Virus record (IMG/VR): IMGVR_UViG_3300012928_000001 | Coordinates: 41,164-105,163 of that record | Source of the DNA: a virus | Reading direction: 5' to 3' (one strand) | DNA length: 64,000 bases | Shown here: positions 42,953 through 50,156 of the stretch, in pieces | Numbering within the stretch: the stretch's first letter is position 1 | How the letters are laid out: every line of letters starts with the position of its first letter | Notes under the pieces: generated by a model | Database searches by the model: none | The model's input: only the letters and a program-made list of their open reading frames with translations | What the model was told of the DNA's origin: nothing | Program-made: the position numbers and the translations under genes

Positions 42953-43857
42953 ACTTTACTGTAGGCCGAAAGCGCCTGTCGGTCACAGAATAGCATCGCA
43001 GTATCTTCGAGTCCTTGATTGAGCGCCGCGATCACGTGCGCGAGATGCTTTTCGGATTTGCGGTGTGCTAGGGTCGCTTTGGACCTACAGAGCACGCACG
43101 CTGTGTCGATTTTGGGTGGAGGCGGATCGTTGACGTGCGACTCGTCGCGTTGGTACACGCTTTTCGCCATGCGCTTGACGCCGTTGTGGTACAGCCGCCA
43201 CCGCGGCATCGGGCCAGGGCAGAACACCGCAACTTGGTAGTTGTGGTCAACTTTGATGATCCACTTGGGCGGGTAGCGAATCCTCGGTGTCGTCGAGAGC
43301 ATGGGCTGCACACCGGGCATGTCCTCGATCGTCACGGGCATACGCTGATCAGTCCCGTTGGTAAGCCGTCGCTGTATGAGCTCCTTAGCCCGCGCTTTGG
43401 TGAGCTGGAACTGACCCCACTGGACGCGCGCCGGTTGCTTGCGTTGCAGGCGCGAGCGTGCACGCCGAATATGTAGTGCCTGTTTGCGCAAGGCCAGGGC
43501 CACGTTCTGCAACATGCCCAATCCAGCGTTGTCTTCGAATACAGCCTTACCGGTGTATGCTGACACCTGGGCCAGCTCAGACACTGGGCCGTCTTCGATG
43601 ATGTGTGCTTTGACTTTCTCGATTATTCCAAAGCACGATTCGTTGAATACCTCGGGCTCTGCGATCGCGCTGAGAGCCCCGATCGAGTCCCCCGAGAACC
43701 GATCATAGCATTCTGAGTACACACCGAGCAGCTGCATCCTCCCGGACACCGTGAAGCGCACGTCGTGCTCACCGTCAGGGTGATAGGGGCAAGGCACCCG
43801 CACCGTAACGGTGAGCTCCGTCTGATCTACTCGCCAACTCTGTTTGCGCTTGGCCAT
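42949..43857 (-). CDS. Hypothetical protein of the MoxR-VWA operon
   Basis: The protein has 302 residues from the ATG at 43857. It starts MAKRKQSWRVDQTELTVTVR, then CPYHPDGEHDVRFTVSGRMQ. A helical Arg/Gln-rich middle (HIRRARSRLQRKQPARVQWG) and a late CVLC pair follow. The open frame runs further upstream, but that part crosses a tRNA-like gene and a terminator, so I exclude it. It ends in an ATGA overlap with the VWA gene. No family was recognised. Confidence 0.6.
   Translation of the reverse strand: MAKRKQSWRVDQTELTVTVRVPCPYHPDGEHDVRFTVSGRMQLLGVYSECYDRFSGDSIGALSAIAEPEVFNESCFGIIEKVKAHIIEDGPVSELAQVSAYTGKAVFEDNAGLGMLQNVALALRKQALHIRRARSRLQRKQPARVQWGQFQLTKARAKELIQRRLTNGTDQRMPVTIEDMPGVQPMLSTTPRIRYPPKWIIKVDHNYQVAVFCPGPMPRWRLYHNGVKRMAKSVYQRDESHVNDPPPPKIDTACVLCRSKATLAHRKSEKHLAHVIAALNQGLEDTAMLFCDRQALSAYSKV
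42958..42986 (-). promoter_or_regulatory. Leaderless-type phage promoter of the VWA gene (GTGACC / 17 bp / TACAGT)
   Basis: On the minus strand the -35 GTGACC is at 42986-42981 and the -10 TACAGT at 42963-42958. AAAGT (5 nt) follows, then the ATG at 42952. It lies inside the end of the upstream gene, so the VWA gene can be transcribed on its own. Confidence 0.8.
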
Positions 43858-43858
43858 A

Positions 43859-43925
43859 TGAGCCGACAGGGAATCGAACCCCGCACGCACGGAAGCCATC
43901 GCCCGTGGTCCCCAGGACTCAGCCC
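43859..43925 (-). tRNA. Compact tRNA-like gene with shortened D-arm
   Basis: The molecule is 67 nt. The acceptor GGGCTGA / TCGGCTC pairs at all seven positions (two G-U). A T-arm CGGGG-TTCGATT-CCCTG is canonical. A 5-bp arm CACGG/CCGTG stands where the anticodon stem should be, with an oversized loop that includes GATGGC. The D-region is reduced to a GTCC-TGG-GGAC hairpin. The anticodon is unclear (GGC if T33 is the one before it). No CCA is encoded. The ATG of the next gene lies 1 nt after the discriminator base. Confidence 0.45.
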
Positions 43926-43951
43926 GAAAAGGTGCCGCCCCGGAGGGCGGC
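43926..43951 (-). terminator. Terminator after the MoxR-like gene
   Basis: On the minus strand GCCGCCC / GGGCGGC forms a 7-bp stem with a short loop, followed by ACCTTTTC. It lies between the MoxR stop and the tRNA-like gene. Confidence 0.6.
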
Positions 43952-43955
43952 GAGC

Positions 43956-45161
43956 TCAGTAGAGGTTCATCAGGCCCGCGGCTTCGAGCATCGGCCGGAG
44001 GGCGCCGACCTGGGTGGCCCCGTGGACGCCGATCAGGCCGCGGTCGATCAGGACCTTGGCGGGATGCAGCGCCGCGTCGCCGGCCGTCTTCGAGACCTCG
44101 CCGATGAGGCGCCACAAGGCCTGCCCTCGCGCGTCGCGGTTGGGGCAGTCGTCGGAGCCCACGAGGGTCGCGCAGCTCCGCATCACCGCTTGGGTGATGT
44201 CGGGGCGATCCTTGCGGTGCTTCCAGGTGACCTTGCCGTCGAGCAGGTCGGTCGTCTTGGGCAAGTCGAGCCTGTTGCGGTAGGCGACGTACTCGCCGTG
44301 CACCTTCGAGCCCACGAAGCTGGCCATGAGCGCGTCGATCTGCGCGGGCGAACACCCGTTCGCGTAGCCGGCGGCCTGGGCCCGGATCGCCATCTCCCAC
44401 GAGCGCGCCGAGGGCCACGCCCCCGCGGCGCTGGGGTCGGTCGCCTTGGGCATGCGGTTGAGCAGCTCGGTGCGGTTCTCGATGAACGCCGTCACGACGC
44501 CCGCCGACTGGGCGTAGGCCTCGGGCCACGCCTTGCGCATGCGGGTGGTCTCGGTGGCGTAGCGCTCGGCCATCTCCTCGGTCGACGGCTTGGGCTGCCC
44601 GGAGCTGCCGCCCGCGATCATGTAGGCCGACCACTGCCGCGCCGACGCCCCGGCGAAGTTGGTGTGTCCGAAGCGGTTGGCGAGGGCGGGCGTCAGATCG
44701 TAGCCGCCGCTCGCCATCTCGGGCGGGTTGGCGTCGAGCAGGAAGCGGACCCCCGGGGGGAGGTGGAACCCGCCGACGACACCTTCGTTCACGACGCGGA
44801 GCAGGGCGCCCTGGGTCGCGGGCGTGCAGGTCGTGACTTCGTTGATCAAGATGATCACGCCCATGCCCGCCTCGACGGCGCGCGCCGCCTCGACGGCCCA
44901 GTCGGGCACGGCGAAGCGCGTGATCATGACGTCTTGACCCATGAGCTTGGTACGCTCCGGGATCGGCAGACCCAGGAAGTCACTGGGCTGCATGAGCGCG
45001 GCGGACAGGGTGATCACGACCATTCCCAGGCTCTCGCCGATCTGGCGGAGGATCCCGGTCTTGCCGACGCCGGGGACGCCCATGGTGAGGATGGGCAGAC
45101 CCTCGCGGTCGTTGAGCCCCTCGGCGAGTAGTGCGGTCTCGATGATTTTGTGACTGAACAT
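43956..45161 (-). CDS. MoxR-type AAA+ ATPase
   Basis: The protein has 401 residues. The Walker A GVPGVGKT is at residues 28-35 and the Walker B-like VIILINEV at ~102-109. The segment TPATQGALLRVVNEG and the Asn-Pro-rich sensor (LLDANPPEMASGGYDL) are typical of MoxR proteins. These ATPases work with VWA partners to insert metals or remodel complexes, and a VWA gene follows in the same direction. Start ATG 45161 has purine-rich SD-like sequences upstream. Confidence 0.8.
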   Translation of the reverse strand: MFSHKIIETALLAEGLNDREGLPILTMGVPGVGKTGILRQIGESLGMVVITLSAALMQPSDFLGLPIPERTKLMGQDVMITRFAVPDWAVEAARAVEAGMGVIILINEVTTCTPATQGALLRVVNEGVVGGFHLPPGVRFLLDANPPEMASGGYDLTPALANRFGHTNFAGASARQWSAYMIAGGSSGQPKPSTEEMAERYATETTRMRKAWPEAYAQSAGVVTAFIENRTELLNRMPKATDPSAAGAWPSARSWEMAIRAQAAGYANGCSPAQIDALMASFVGSKVHGEYVAYRNRLDLPKTTDLLDGKVTWKHRKDRPDITQAVMRSCATLVGSDDCPNRDARGQALWRLIGEVSKTAGDAALHPAKVLIDRGLIGVHGATQVGALRPMLEAAGLMNLY

Positions 45162-45205
45162 GGCTTCTCGTTTTTCTCCGCCGGGTGATGTTGCGGCGGT
45201 GACCT

Positions 45206-45234
45206 ACTGTAGGCCGTTCGGAAGTGCGACGCAC
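45206..45234 (-). promoter_or_regulatory. Phage promoter of the MoxR operon (degenerate -35)
   Basis: On the minus strand TACAGT (45211-45206) lies within ACGGCCTACAGTAGG, the family block. The expected -35 position reads GTGCGT, four of six matches. Transcription should start near 45200, giving a leader of about 39 nt with an SD, unlike the leaderless members. Confidence 0.6.
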
Positions 45235-45247
45235 AACTCGCACAACT
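45232..45247. promoter_or_regulatory. CACAACT direct repeat (9-bp period), copy 1
   Basis: CACAACT occurs at 45232-45238 and 45241-45247. It lies between the divergent MoxR promoter and the rightward gene at 45384, and overlaps the MoxR -35 region. Likely binding site of a regulator that contacts one helix face. Confidence 0.5.
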
Positions 45248-45383
45248 TTTTTTCAAAAAGGGACTAGACACGCGCAACTGTCCGTGCAACATTTCGAGTC
45301 CACCAACCGAAACCGAGCGCAAGAGAATGGCACAACGGAAACGCCGACTCCCACCGCCTCGCATCGAAGAACGACGAGTCAAC

Positions 45384-45926
45384 ATGAGCACCGACACCAC
45401 CCCCGAGACCCCCCAGGCCCAGGCCGCCCCCAAGACCAAGCGCACGCGTCAGCCCGCCCACATCGAGTACGCCGGTCGCATCGACAGCTTCGTCGATCGC
45501 GTCGGCGGGGCCGAGCGCAAGAAGACCCTGCTGTCCGACCTCGACACCTGGATCCTCCACGCCACCGACGACAAGGTCAAGGCCACGCTGACCGAGCTCC
45601 GCGAGCAGGCCGAGCAGATGAACAAGCTGGGCCAGGCGATGTCCCTGACCCTCGTGAACCTCCCCGACGGCTTCTACAAGAAGCCCTCCCGGAAGGCCCC
45701 CAAGAAGGCCGAGGTGACGCCCTTCACCGTCGGCTGCACGCTGCGGGTCAAGGACGAGTACCGCACCGCGAGCTCGCCCTACGAGCGACTCGGCATGCCC
45801 TACGACGGGCTGGTCTACCTCGGCGACCGGGCGAAGTTCGTCCGCGTCTCCTACACCGGCCCCGACGGCAAGGAAGAGCAGTCGATGTTGCCCCGCAACA
45901 ACGTCGAGCTCATGCCCGCGGGCTGA
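45384..45926 (+). CDS. Hypothetical early protein
   Basis: The protein has 180 residues from ATG 45384. An in-frame ATG at 45327 is rejected because the leader GAACGACGA just before 45384 also precedes the next gene's ATG. The N-terminus is Pro/Ala/Lys-rich, the middle helical (TDDKVKATLTELREQAEQMN). The C-terminal part has RVSYTGPDGKEEQSMLPRNN, a small beta domain. No family was recognised. Confidence 0.55.
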   Translation: MSTDTTPETPQAQAAPKTKRTRQPAHIEYAGRIDSFVDRVGGAERKKTLLSDLDTWILHATDDKVKATLTELREQAEQMNKLGQAMSLTLVNLPDGFYKKPSRKAPKKAEVTPFTVGCTLRVKDEYRTASSPYERLGMPYDGLVYLGDRAKFVRVSYTGPDGKEEQSMLPRNNVELMPAG

Positions 45927-45935
45927 TCCTCGATC

Positions 45936-45959
45936 GAGCCCCGGGCGTGCCCGGGGCTC
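45936..45959 (+). other. Perfect GC hairpin before the tRNA-like gene
   Basis: GAGCCCCGGGC / GCCCGGGGCTC is an 11-bp perfect stem with a 2-nt GT centre. There is no T tract after it, so it is not a simple terminator. It lies 6 nt before the tRNA-like gene and could be a processing or transcription barrier. Confidence 0.5.
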
Positions 45960-45965
45960 CCCCAT

Positions 45966-46036
45966 GACCGCGTACGCCAACGGTAGAGCGCAGAACTAGC
46001 TAGTCTGGGTTGCGGGTTCGAATCCCGCCGCGGATC
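45966..46036 (+). tRNA. tRNA-like gene, about 71 nt, anticodon probably AGC
   Basis: The T-arm GCGGG-TTCGAAT-CCCGC and the D-arm (CGC, loop CAACGGTAGA, GCG) are canonical. An anticodon-type arm CAGAA/GTCTG encloses the loop CTAGCTA. The acceptor GACCGCG / CGCGGAT has five pairs, one G-U and one mismatch. Position 26 and part of the variable loop appear missing, and position 37 is T. The anticodon AGC (Ala) is a literal reading and is uncertain. A terminator follows. Confidence 0.5.
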
Positions 46037-46042
46037 GATGTA

Positions 46043-46069
46043 AAGGCCGGATGATCTCCGGCCTTGTTT
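46043..46069 (+). terminator. Terminator after the tRNA-like gene
   Basis: AAGGCCGG / CCGGCCTT forms an 8-bp stem with a 7-nt loop, followed by GTTTA. It lies 6 nt after the tRNA-like 3' end. Confidence 0.75.
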
Positions 46070-46081
46070 AGGCCCCACCTG

Positions 46082-46105
46082 CACAACTAACACAACTTCA
46101 CAACG
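46082..46105. promoter_or_regulatory. CACAACT direct repeat, copy 2 (three units)
   Basis: CACAACT occurs at 46082-46088 and 46091-46097, with CACAACG at 46099-46105. It lies 12 nt before the ATG of the gene at 46118. Confidence 0.5.
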
Positions 46106-46117
46106 AACGACGAATCC

Positions 46118-47014
46118 ATGACCACCGAATCCCCACTCTCGAAAGACGTGTTCGCGCTCAGCGAGCACAACAACTGCTCTGGCGCGCTCGTGTACTGGAG
46201 TCTCTCCAGCGGCACGAACGGCCCCGCCCTGATCGACGCCCTCGAAGGCCAAGGCCTGCGCGCCGCCGACGGGCCCAAGCTCCCCGCGCCCGCGCGGTGC
46301 CTGACCCGCGCGGCGAAGGCCATCGCCCAGGAGCAGCGCGGCTCGATCCACCGACACAACGGCGTGTTGTGGTGCGTCGACAGCGAGGCCCTCGAAGTCG
46401 ACGGCGCCCCGGTCTACCGCGCCAGCTGGGGCGTCAAGCTGGGTGAGATCGGGATGCCCGAGTGGTACCCGGGCCACCGCGGCGAGGCATCGGACGCGAC
46501 CCGCGAGAACCTGCGCGACCGCTACATGTCGCTACTCGACGGCGAGCTCTCCACGGGTGACGTGTCCTCGTGGCTGCTCGACACGACCGAGCGCATGTTC
46601 GGCCTCATGCTGCGCCGCACGGGCGGGATCTACTTCATCCCGCACTCGACCCTCGACGACTTCACGAAGCGCGTGCAGGCGCTGCACAGCGTGAGCGCCT
46701 GCAAGGTCTACATGATCCCGGCCATGCACGCGAGCATGGGCGTCGCGGCCCTCGTCGACGCGCTCGCGGCCGAGGTGGCCGAGCTCGCGGATCGGACCTT
46801 CGCGGAGCTCGACTCCGGCGACCTGGGAGCCCGCGCCATCGAGACCCGGACCCGCCGGGCTGAGGCCCTGCTCGGCAAGGTCGAGCACTTCGAGAAGCTG
46901 CTCGACACGTCCCTCGACGAGCTCACGGAGCGCGCCAAAAAGCTGGCCGCGGCCTCGACCGCGGCTCACATCGCGGCCATGTCCAAGGCCGACGCCGGGA
47001 TCAGCCCGACCTGA
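46118..47014 (+). CDS. Hypothetical phage protein of the MoxR neighbourhood
   Basis: The protein has 298 residues. The N-terminus holds SGALVYWSLSSGTNGPALID. The middle is mixed (YRASWGVKLGEIG, TTERMFGLMLRRTGGIYFIP). The C-terminal ~80 residues form a long charged helix (ARAIETRTRRAEALLGKVEH). I recall similar DUF-type proteins in phages, but do not name a family. It has a CACAACT box and the GAACGACGA leader, and is closed by a terminator. Confidence 0.6.
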   Translation: MTTESPLSKDVFALSEHNNCSGALVYWSLSSGTNGPALIDALEGQGLRAADGPKLPAPARCLTRAAKAIAQEQRGSIHRHNGVLWCVDSEALEVDGAPVYRASWGVKLGEIGMPEWYPGHRGEASDATRENLRDRYMSLLDGELSTGDVSSWLLDTTERMFGLMLRRTGGIYFIPHSTLDDFTKRVQALHSVSACKVYMIPAMHASMGVAALVDALAAEVAELADRTFAELDSGDLGARAIETRTRRAEALLGKVEHFEKLLDTSLDELTERAKKLAAASTAAHIAAMSKADAGISPT

Positions 47015-47026
47015 AAACGGGCGAGA

Positions 47027-47052
47027 GGACGGGTTGACGCCCGTCCTTTCTT
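47027..47052 (+). terminator. Rho-independent terminator
   Basis: GGACGGG / CCCGTCC forms a 7-bp perfect stem with a 6-nt loop, followed by TTTCTT. It isolates the gene at 46118 from the sigma-like gene. Confidence 0.75.
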
Positions 47053-47064
47053 GCGGTACACCTG

Positions 47065-47089
47065 CACAACTACCACAACTTGCACATCT
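47065..47089. promoter_or_regulatory. CACAACT direct repeat, copy 3
   Basis: CACAACT occurs at 47065-47071 and 47074-47080, with a partial third unit CACATCT at 47083-47089, all at a 9-bp period. It precedes the sigma-like gene and follows a terminator. Confidence 0.5.
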
Positions 47090-47112
47090 CCATCGACCAA
47101 AGATCACTCGCC

Positions 47113-47778
47113 ATGTACACGCCCACCGCCAACGAAGTTCACGAAATCGCCGAAGCCGTCGCCAAGTATTGGCGCACCCGCGGGATCACTTTCTACCCGT
47201 ACAACGATCTCTATCAGGACGCTTGCCTTGCGATCTTGGAGGCCGCGCGCAAGTTCGATGAGGACCACGGCGCGACGTTCAGGAACTACGCCTACACCGT
47301 CGCGTCGCGGGCGACCCGGGCGAGCTTCACCCGCGCCCGCGTGGCGGTGTCCGGGCGCTCGAACGGCGCAACGACGACCCTGGGCAAGGCGCACAACACC
47401 GCCGACATGGACAAGGCCGCGACCCGCGTCGTGAACAACACCGGATTCAACGGCCTCGATTTCGACGCGGTGCTCGCCGCGGTCGAGATCACCGACCAGG
47501 TATTCGAGCGCCTCGACTTGTTGTGCGAGAAAGACTCCAGCATCGCCTACGTGCGCCCGTGCCTGACCTACGAATGCGCGCCCGAGGATCTGCTCAACGA
47601 AGAAGAGGGCTGGACCAAAGACAGGATCCGCGTGGCCTGTCAGCGTGCGCGCCGACACCTTCGCCGCTCCCCGGAGCTGCGCCGCTACGCGGAGGAAGTC
47701 CGCGAGCTCTGTGACACAGGGCTCCGCCTCGCGGCGGCCGACATGACCACGACGCTTTGGGACTCCGCCACGGCCTGA
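47113..47778 (+). CDS. Sigma-70-like transcription factor
   Basis: The protein has 221 residues from ATG 47113. Residues ~25-75 match sigma-70 region 2: YNDLYQDACLAILEAARKFD, followed by GATFRNYAYTVASRATRASF. The C-terminal WTKDRIRVACQRARRHLRRS may be a reduced region 4, although no full HTH is visible. It could be the factor that reads the GTGACY/TACRGT promoters of this phage, but this is inference. An RNA polymerase-associated regulator is the alternative. Confidence 0.6.
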   Translation: MYTPTANEVHEIAEAVAKYWRTRGITFYPYNDLYQDACLAILEAARKFDEDHGATFRNYAYTVASRATRASFTRARVAVSGRSNGATTTLGKAHNTADMDKAATRVVNNTGFNGLDFDAVLAAVEITDQVFERLDLLCEKDSSIAYVRPCLTYECAPEDLLNEEEGWTKDRIRVACQRARRHLRRSPELRRYAEEVRELCDTGLRLAAADMTTTLWDSATA

Positions 47779-47783
47779 GCTGG

Positions 47784-47799
47784 CACAAGTCGCACAAGT
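47784..47799. promoter_or_regulatory. CACAAGT direct repeat, copy 4 (variant)
   Basis: CACAAGT occurs at 47784-47790 and 47793-47799 with the same 9-bp period. It ends 4 bp before a TATGCT -10 box. Confidence 0.5.
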
Positions 47800-47803
47800 T
47801 CGG

Positions 47804-47809
47804 TATGCT
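47804..47809 (+). promoter_or_regulatory. -10 box TATGCT of a leaderless ParB-like gene
   Basis: TATGCT lies 6 nt before the GTG start at 47816. The upstream CACAAGT repeats occupy the place of a -35, suggesting activator-dependent, leaderless transcription. Confidence 0.5.
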
Positions 47810-47815
47810 CCCGCG

Positions 47816-48448
47816 GTGTCCAACACCGCGCCCGAAGTCCGAATGATTGATCTCGACCTTTTGGTCGAGATGGATAGCACAAACCCCAATGTCCTCGCCC
47901 CTGATCGGTTCGCCCTACTCGTCCGCGGGATCGAGGAGCATGGGTTTGTGCAAAACGTGCTCGTGTACCCGCGCGATGACAAGTTCGTCATCATCGACGG
48001 CGTGCACCGGTGCAAGGCCGCACGCGATGCGGGACTCAAAGAAGTGCTATGCATGATCGTCCCGCCCGACCGCGCGAGGGTTCTCCGCCTCGCGCTAAAC
48101 AAGCTCCGCGGCGAGCTGAATCATGCCGTGGTCGCGGAGGATCTCCTACACCTGAGCAGCGTCGAGAGCTACGATCTCGAAGCGCTCACGCTCACCGGGT
48201 TCACCGACGCGGAGTGCACGGCCCTCCTCGACATGGCAGCCACCGACGACAGCGAGACCGAGTCTCTACTGGCCGGGGTCGCCCTAGACTCGGTCCCCGA
48301 AGAAGAGGTGAAGCCGAAAACCTACAGCTTCACCGTGAAGTTCGCCACCGAATCGATGCGCGCCAAGTTCAAAGAACGGCTCGCACTCGTGCCCGGCCTT
48401 GACGACGTCGAACGTCTGCTACACTTGATCGAGAATCAAAGCCCATGA
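47816..48448 (+). CDS. ParB/Srx-fold domain protein (second in window)
   Basis: The GTG start gives 210 residues. Residues 10-95 form a ParB-like fold: MIDLDLLVEMDSTNPNVLAP, GFVQNVLVYPRDDKFVIIDG, then HRCKAARDAGL. The C-terminal ~80 residues include a small HTH-like stretch and a beta segment (KTYSFTVKFATESMRAKFKE). The stop overlaps the next ATG. The family includes CTP-hydrolysing clamps and nucleases; the role here is unknown. Confidence 0.7.
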   Translation: MSNTAPEVRMIDLDLLVEMDSTNPNVLAPDRFALLVRGIEEHGFVQNVLVYPRDDKFVIIDGVHRCKAARDAGLKEVLCMIVPPDRARVLRLALNKLRGELNHAVVAEDLLHLSSVESYDLEALTLTGFTDAECTALLDMAATDDSETESLLAGVALDSVPEEEVKPKTYSFTVKFATESMRAKFKERLALVPGLDDVERLLHLIENQSP

Positions 48449-48741
48449 CACACTCCCGCACAACTCCCGATGATCTACGCGCCCAAGGCTGGGTGTATTG
48501 CTCCGAAGCGGCCCGCCTCACCGGTTTGGCCGTGCAGACCCTCTACCGCTGGATCGAGGCCGGCCTCGTTCCCGGCGAGCGCGTTGGCGGCTATCGGCTG
48601 TGCATCCACTGGGATAAGCTGCTCAAGCATATCGGCAAAGCCACGTGTAAGGCGCGGTTCATCACGCCCGAGCTCGACCCGGAGTCGTGGGCGAAGCAAG
48701 GCGAGGATCCCAAAGAGCGCGAGCGCATCGAGGCGGACTGA
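48445..48741 (+). CDS. Excisionase/MerR-type helix-turn-helix protein
   Basis: The protein has 98 residues. WVYCSEAARLTGLAVQTLYR followed by WIEAGLVPGERVGGYRLCIH is a winged HTH of the excisionase family (residues ~16-55). The C-terminal tail is acidic. It starts on the ParB-like stop (ATGA) and is coupled to the helicase gene. Likely a small DNA-binding regulator or helicase loader accessory. Confidence 0.65.
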   Translation: MTHSRTTPDDLRAQGWVYCSEAARLTGLAVQTLYRWIEAGLVPGERVGGYRLCIHWDKLLKHIGKATCKARFITPELDPESWAKQGEDPKERERIEAD

Positions 48742-50156
48742 TGCTGCTCAGCATCGGGAACACCCGCACCACTGTTGACGCTTTGCCGCGCCAGCTCGCG
48801 TGGCTCGGGGCCCTGCTCTCGTTCACTGATCAGAGCAAGGCTTTCCAGCAGCGCGGGGGCAGGGCCGTGCGCGTCGAGGTCCCGGCGGTCTCGCTGCTCG
48901 AAAAGGACAGGCTCACGGGGAAGCACACCTTTCCCGCGGGCCTGTCCGCACACGTCGTGAGCGAGGCCAAGAAAGCCGGGGTCTCGGTCGCCTTCGCGGA
49001 CGCCCGCACGCGCCCCGTAGAGCCCGATCTCAGCGTCGAGACGGCATGGCTCCGGCCATACCAACGCGAGGCCGCAGAGACCGCCGTGGCGAAGACCAAG
49101 GGCATCATCAAGCTGCCCACGGGCACGGGGAAGACAGAGATCGCCGTGGCGATCTCGATGCTCCTACCCGGCGCCCGGGTCCTGATGATCACCCCCGAAA
49201 AGGACCTGCTCCACAACGCCGCGAGGCGCTTCGAGAAACGCACCGGGGACACGGCGGGGCGCATCGGTGACGGAATCTTCCGGCTGGGAGACTTCACCGC
49301 CGCGACCTTCCAGACCCTCGCCGCCGGCTTGCGCAAGGGAGATCCCAAGCTGCGCAAGTACATGCAAACCGTGCACGCGATGATCATCGACGAAGTGCAC
49401 CAACTCCCCGCCGACAGCTTCTATTCGGCGGCGCAGGCGATTCCTGCCTACTGGCGAATTGGGATGAGCGGAACACCACTCGCCCGAGGTGACCGAAAGG
49501 GCCTGTTCTCGGTCGCGGCTTGCGGGTCGATCATCTATCAGCAAAGCCCTGATTACTTCATCGAGCGCGGATGGATGAGCCGACCCAAAATCAAGCTCGT
49601 CAAGTGCGTGCAGGGAGGCGATGCGGCGAACTGGCAAAAGAGCCATGCGCAGTTCATCGTGAAGTCGAATCAGCGAAACAAGCTGCTCACCCGCATGGTA
49701 CGTGCATGCGCCAAACCGGCGCTGCTATTCGTGCGCCAAAAGAAGCACGGCCGCGAGATGCTCGATCGTCTGCGCGCGGCTGGGTTGCGTGCTGAGTTCG
49801 TCTGGGGCGAGTCCTCGATGGCTGAGCGCGACTTGGCGATCAAGAAACTGGAATGGGGCGACCTAGACGTCATTGTCTGCTCAAAGGTGTTCGTCACCGG
49901 GACAGACATTCCAGACCTGGCCGGCATGGTCAACGCCATGGGCGGCAAGTCGACGATCGAGACATTGCAGCGACTCGGCCGCGGTACTCGGGTGACCAAG
50001 ACCAAAACCGAGTTCGAACTTTGGGACGTCCTAGACGTCGCAGAATCGCCGGTGAACACGTCGGGGAATCGGTGGTCCCACCGCCACAGCCTCGAACGAA
50101 AAAATGTCTACCTCGCGCAAGGCTACGAGGTTATCATTCACGACGACGTACTGTGA
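48741..50156 (+). CDS. SF2 DNA/RNA helicase (UvsW-like)
   Basis: The ATG at 48741 overlaps the previous stop; the protein has 471 residues. Walker A LPTGTGKTE lies near 125-133, DEVH near 216-219 and IGMSGTPLARGD (motif III) near 235-246. VFVTGTDIPDLAGMVNAMGG and TLQRLGRGTR are motifs V and VI. Phage UvsW-type helicases branch-migrate recombination intermediates and remove R-loops. Coupled small zinc-finger gene downstream. Confidence 0.85.
   Translation: MLLSIGNTRTTVDALPRQLAWLGALLSFTDQSKAFQQRGGRAVRVEVPAVSLLEKDRLTGKHTFPAGLSAHVVSEAKKAGVSVAFADARTRPVEPDLSVETAWLRPYQREAAETAVAKTKGIIKLPTGTGKTEIAVAISMLLPGARVLMITPEKDLLHNAARRFEKRTGDTAGRIGDGIFRLGDFTAATFQTLAAGLRKGDPKLRKYMQTVHAMIIDEVHQLPADSFYSAAQAIPAYWRIGMSGTPLARGDRKGLFSVAACGSIIYQQSPDYFIERGWMSRPKIKLVKCVQGGDAANWQKSHAQFIVKSNQRNKLLTRMVRACAKPALLFVRQKKHGREMLDRLRAAGLRAEFVWGESSMAERDLAIKKLEWGDLDVIVCSKVFVTGTDIPDLAGMVNAMGGKSTIETLQRLGRGTRVTKTKTEFELWDVLDVAESPVNTSGNRWSHRHSLERKNVYLAQGYEVIIHDDVL

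Noticed and set aside
43858-44634. N-terminal extension of the gene at 42949-43857
   Set aside because: The open frame continues through the tRNA-like element, a terminator and the MoxR gene; the extra residues are Arg/Gly/Pro-rich shadow sequence.
45936-45959. Terminator of the gene at 45384
   Set aside because: The stem is perfect, but no T tract follows; the nearest real terminator is at 46043, after the tRNA-like gene.
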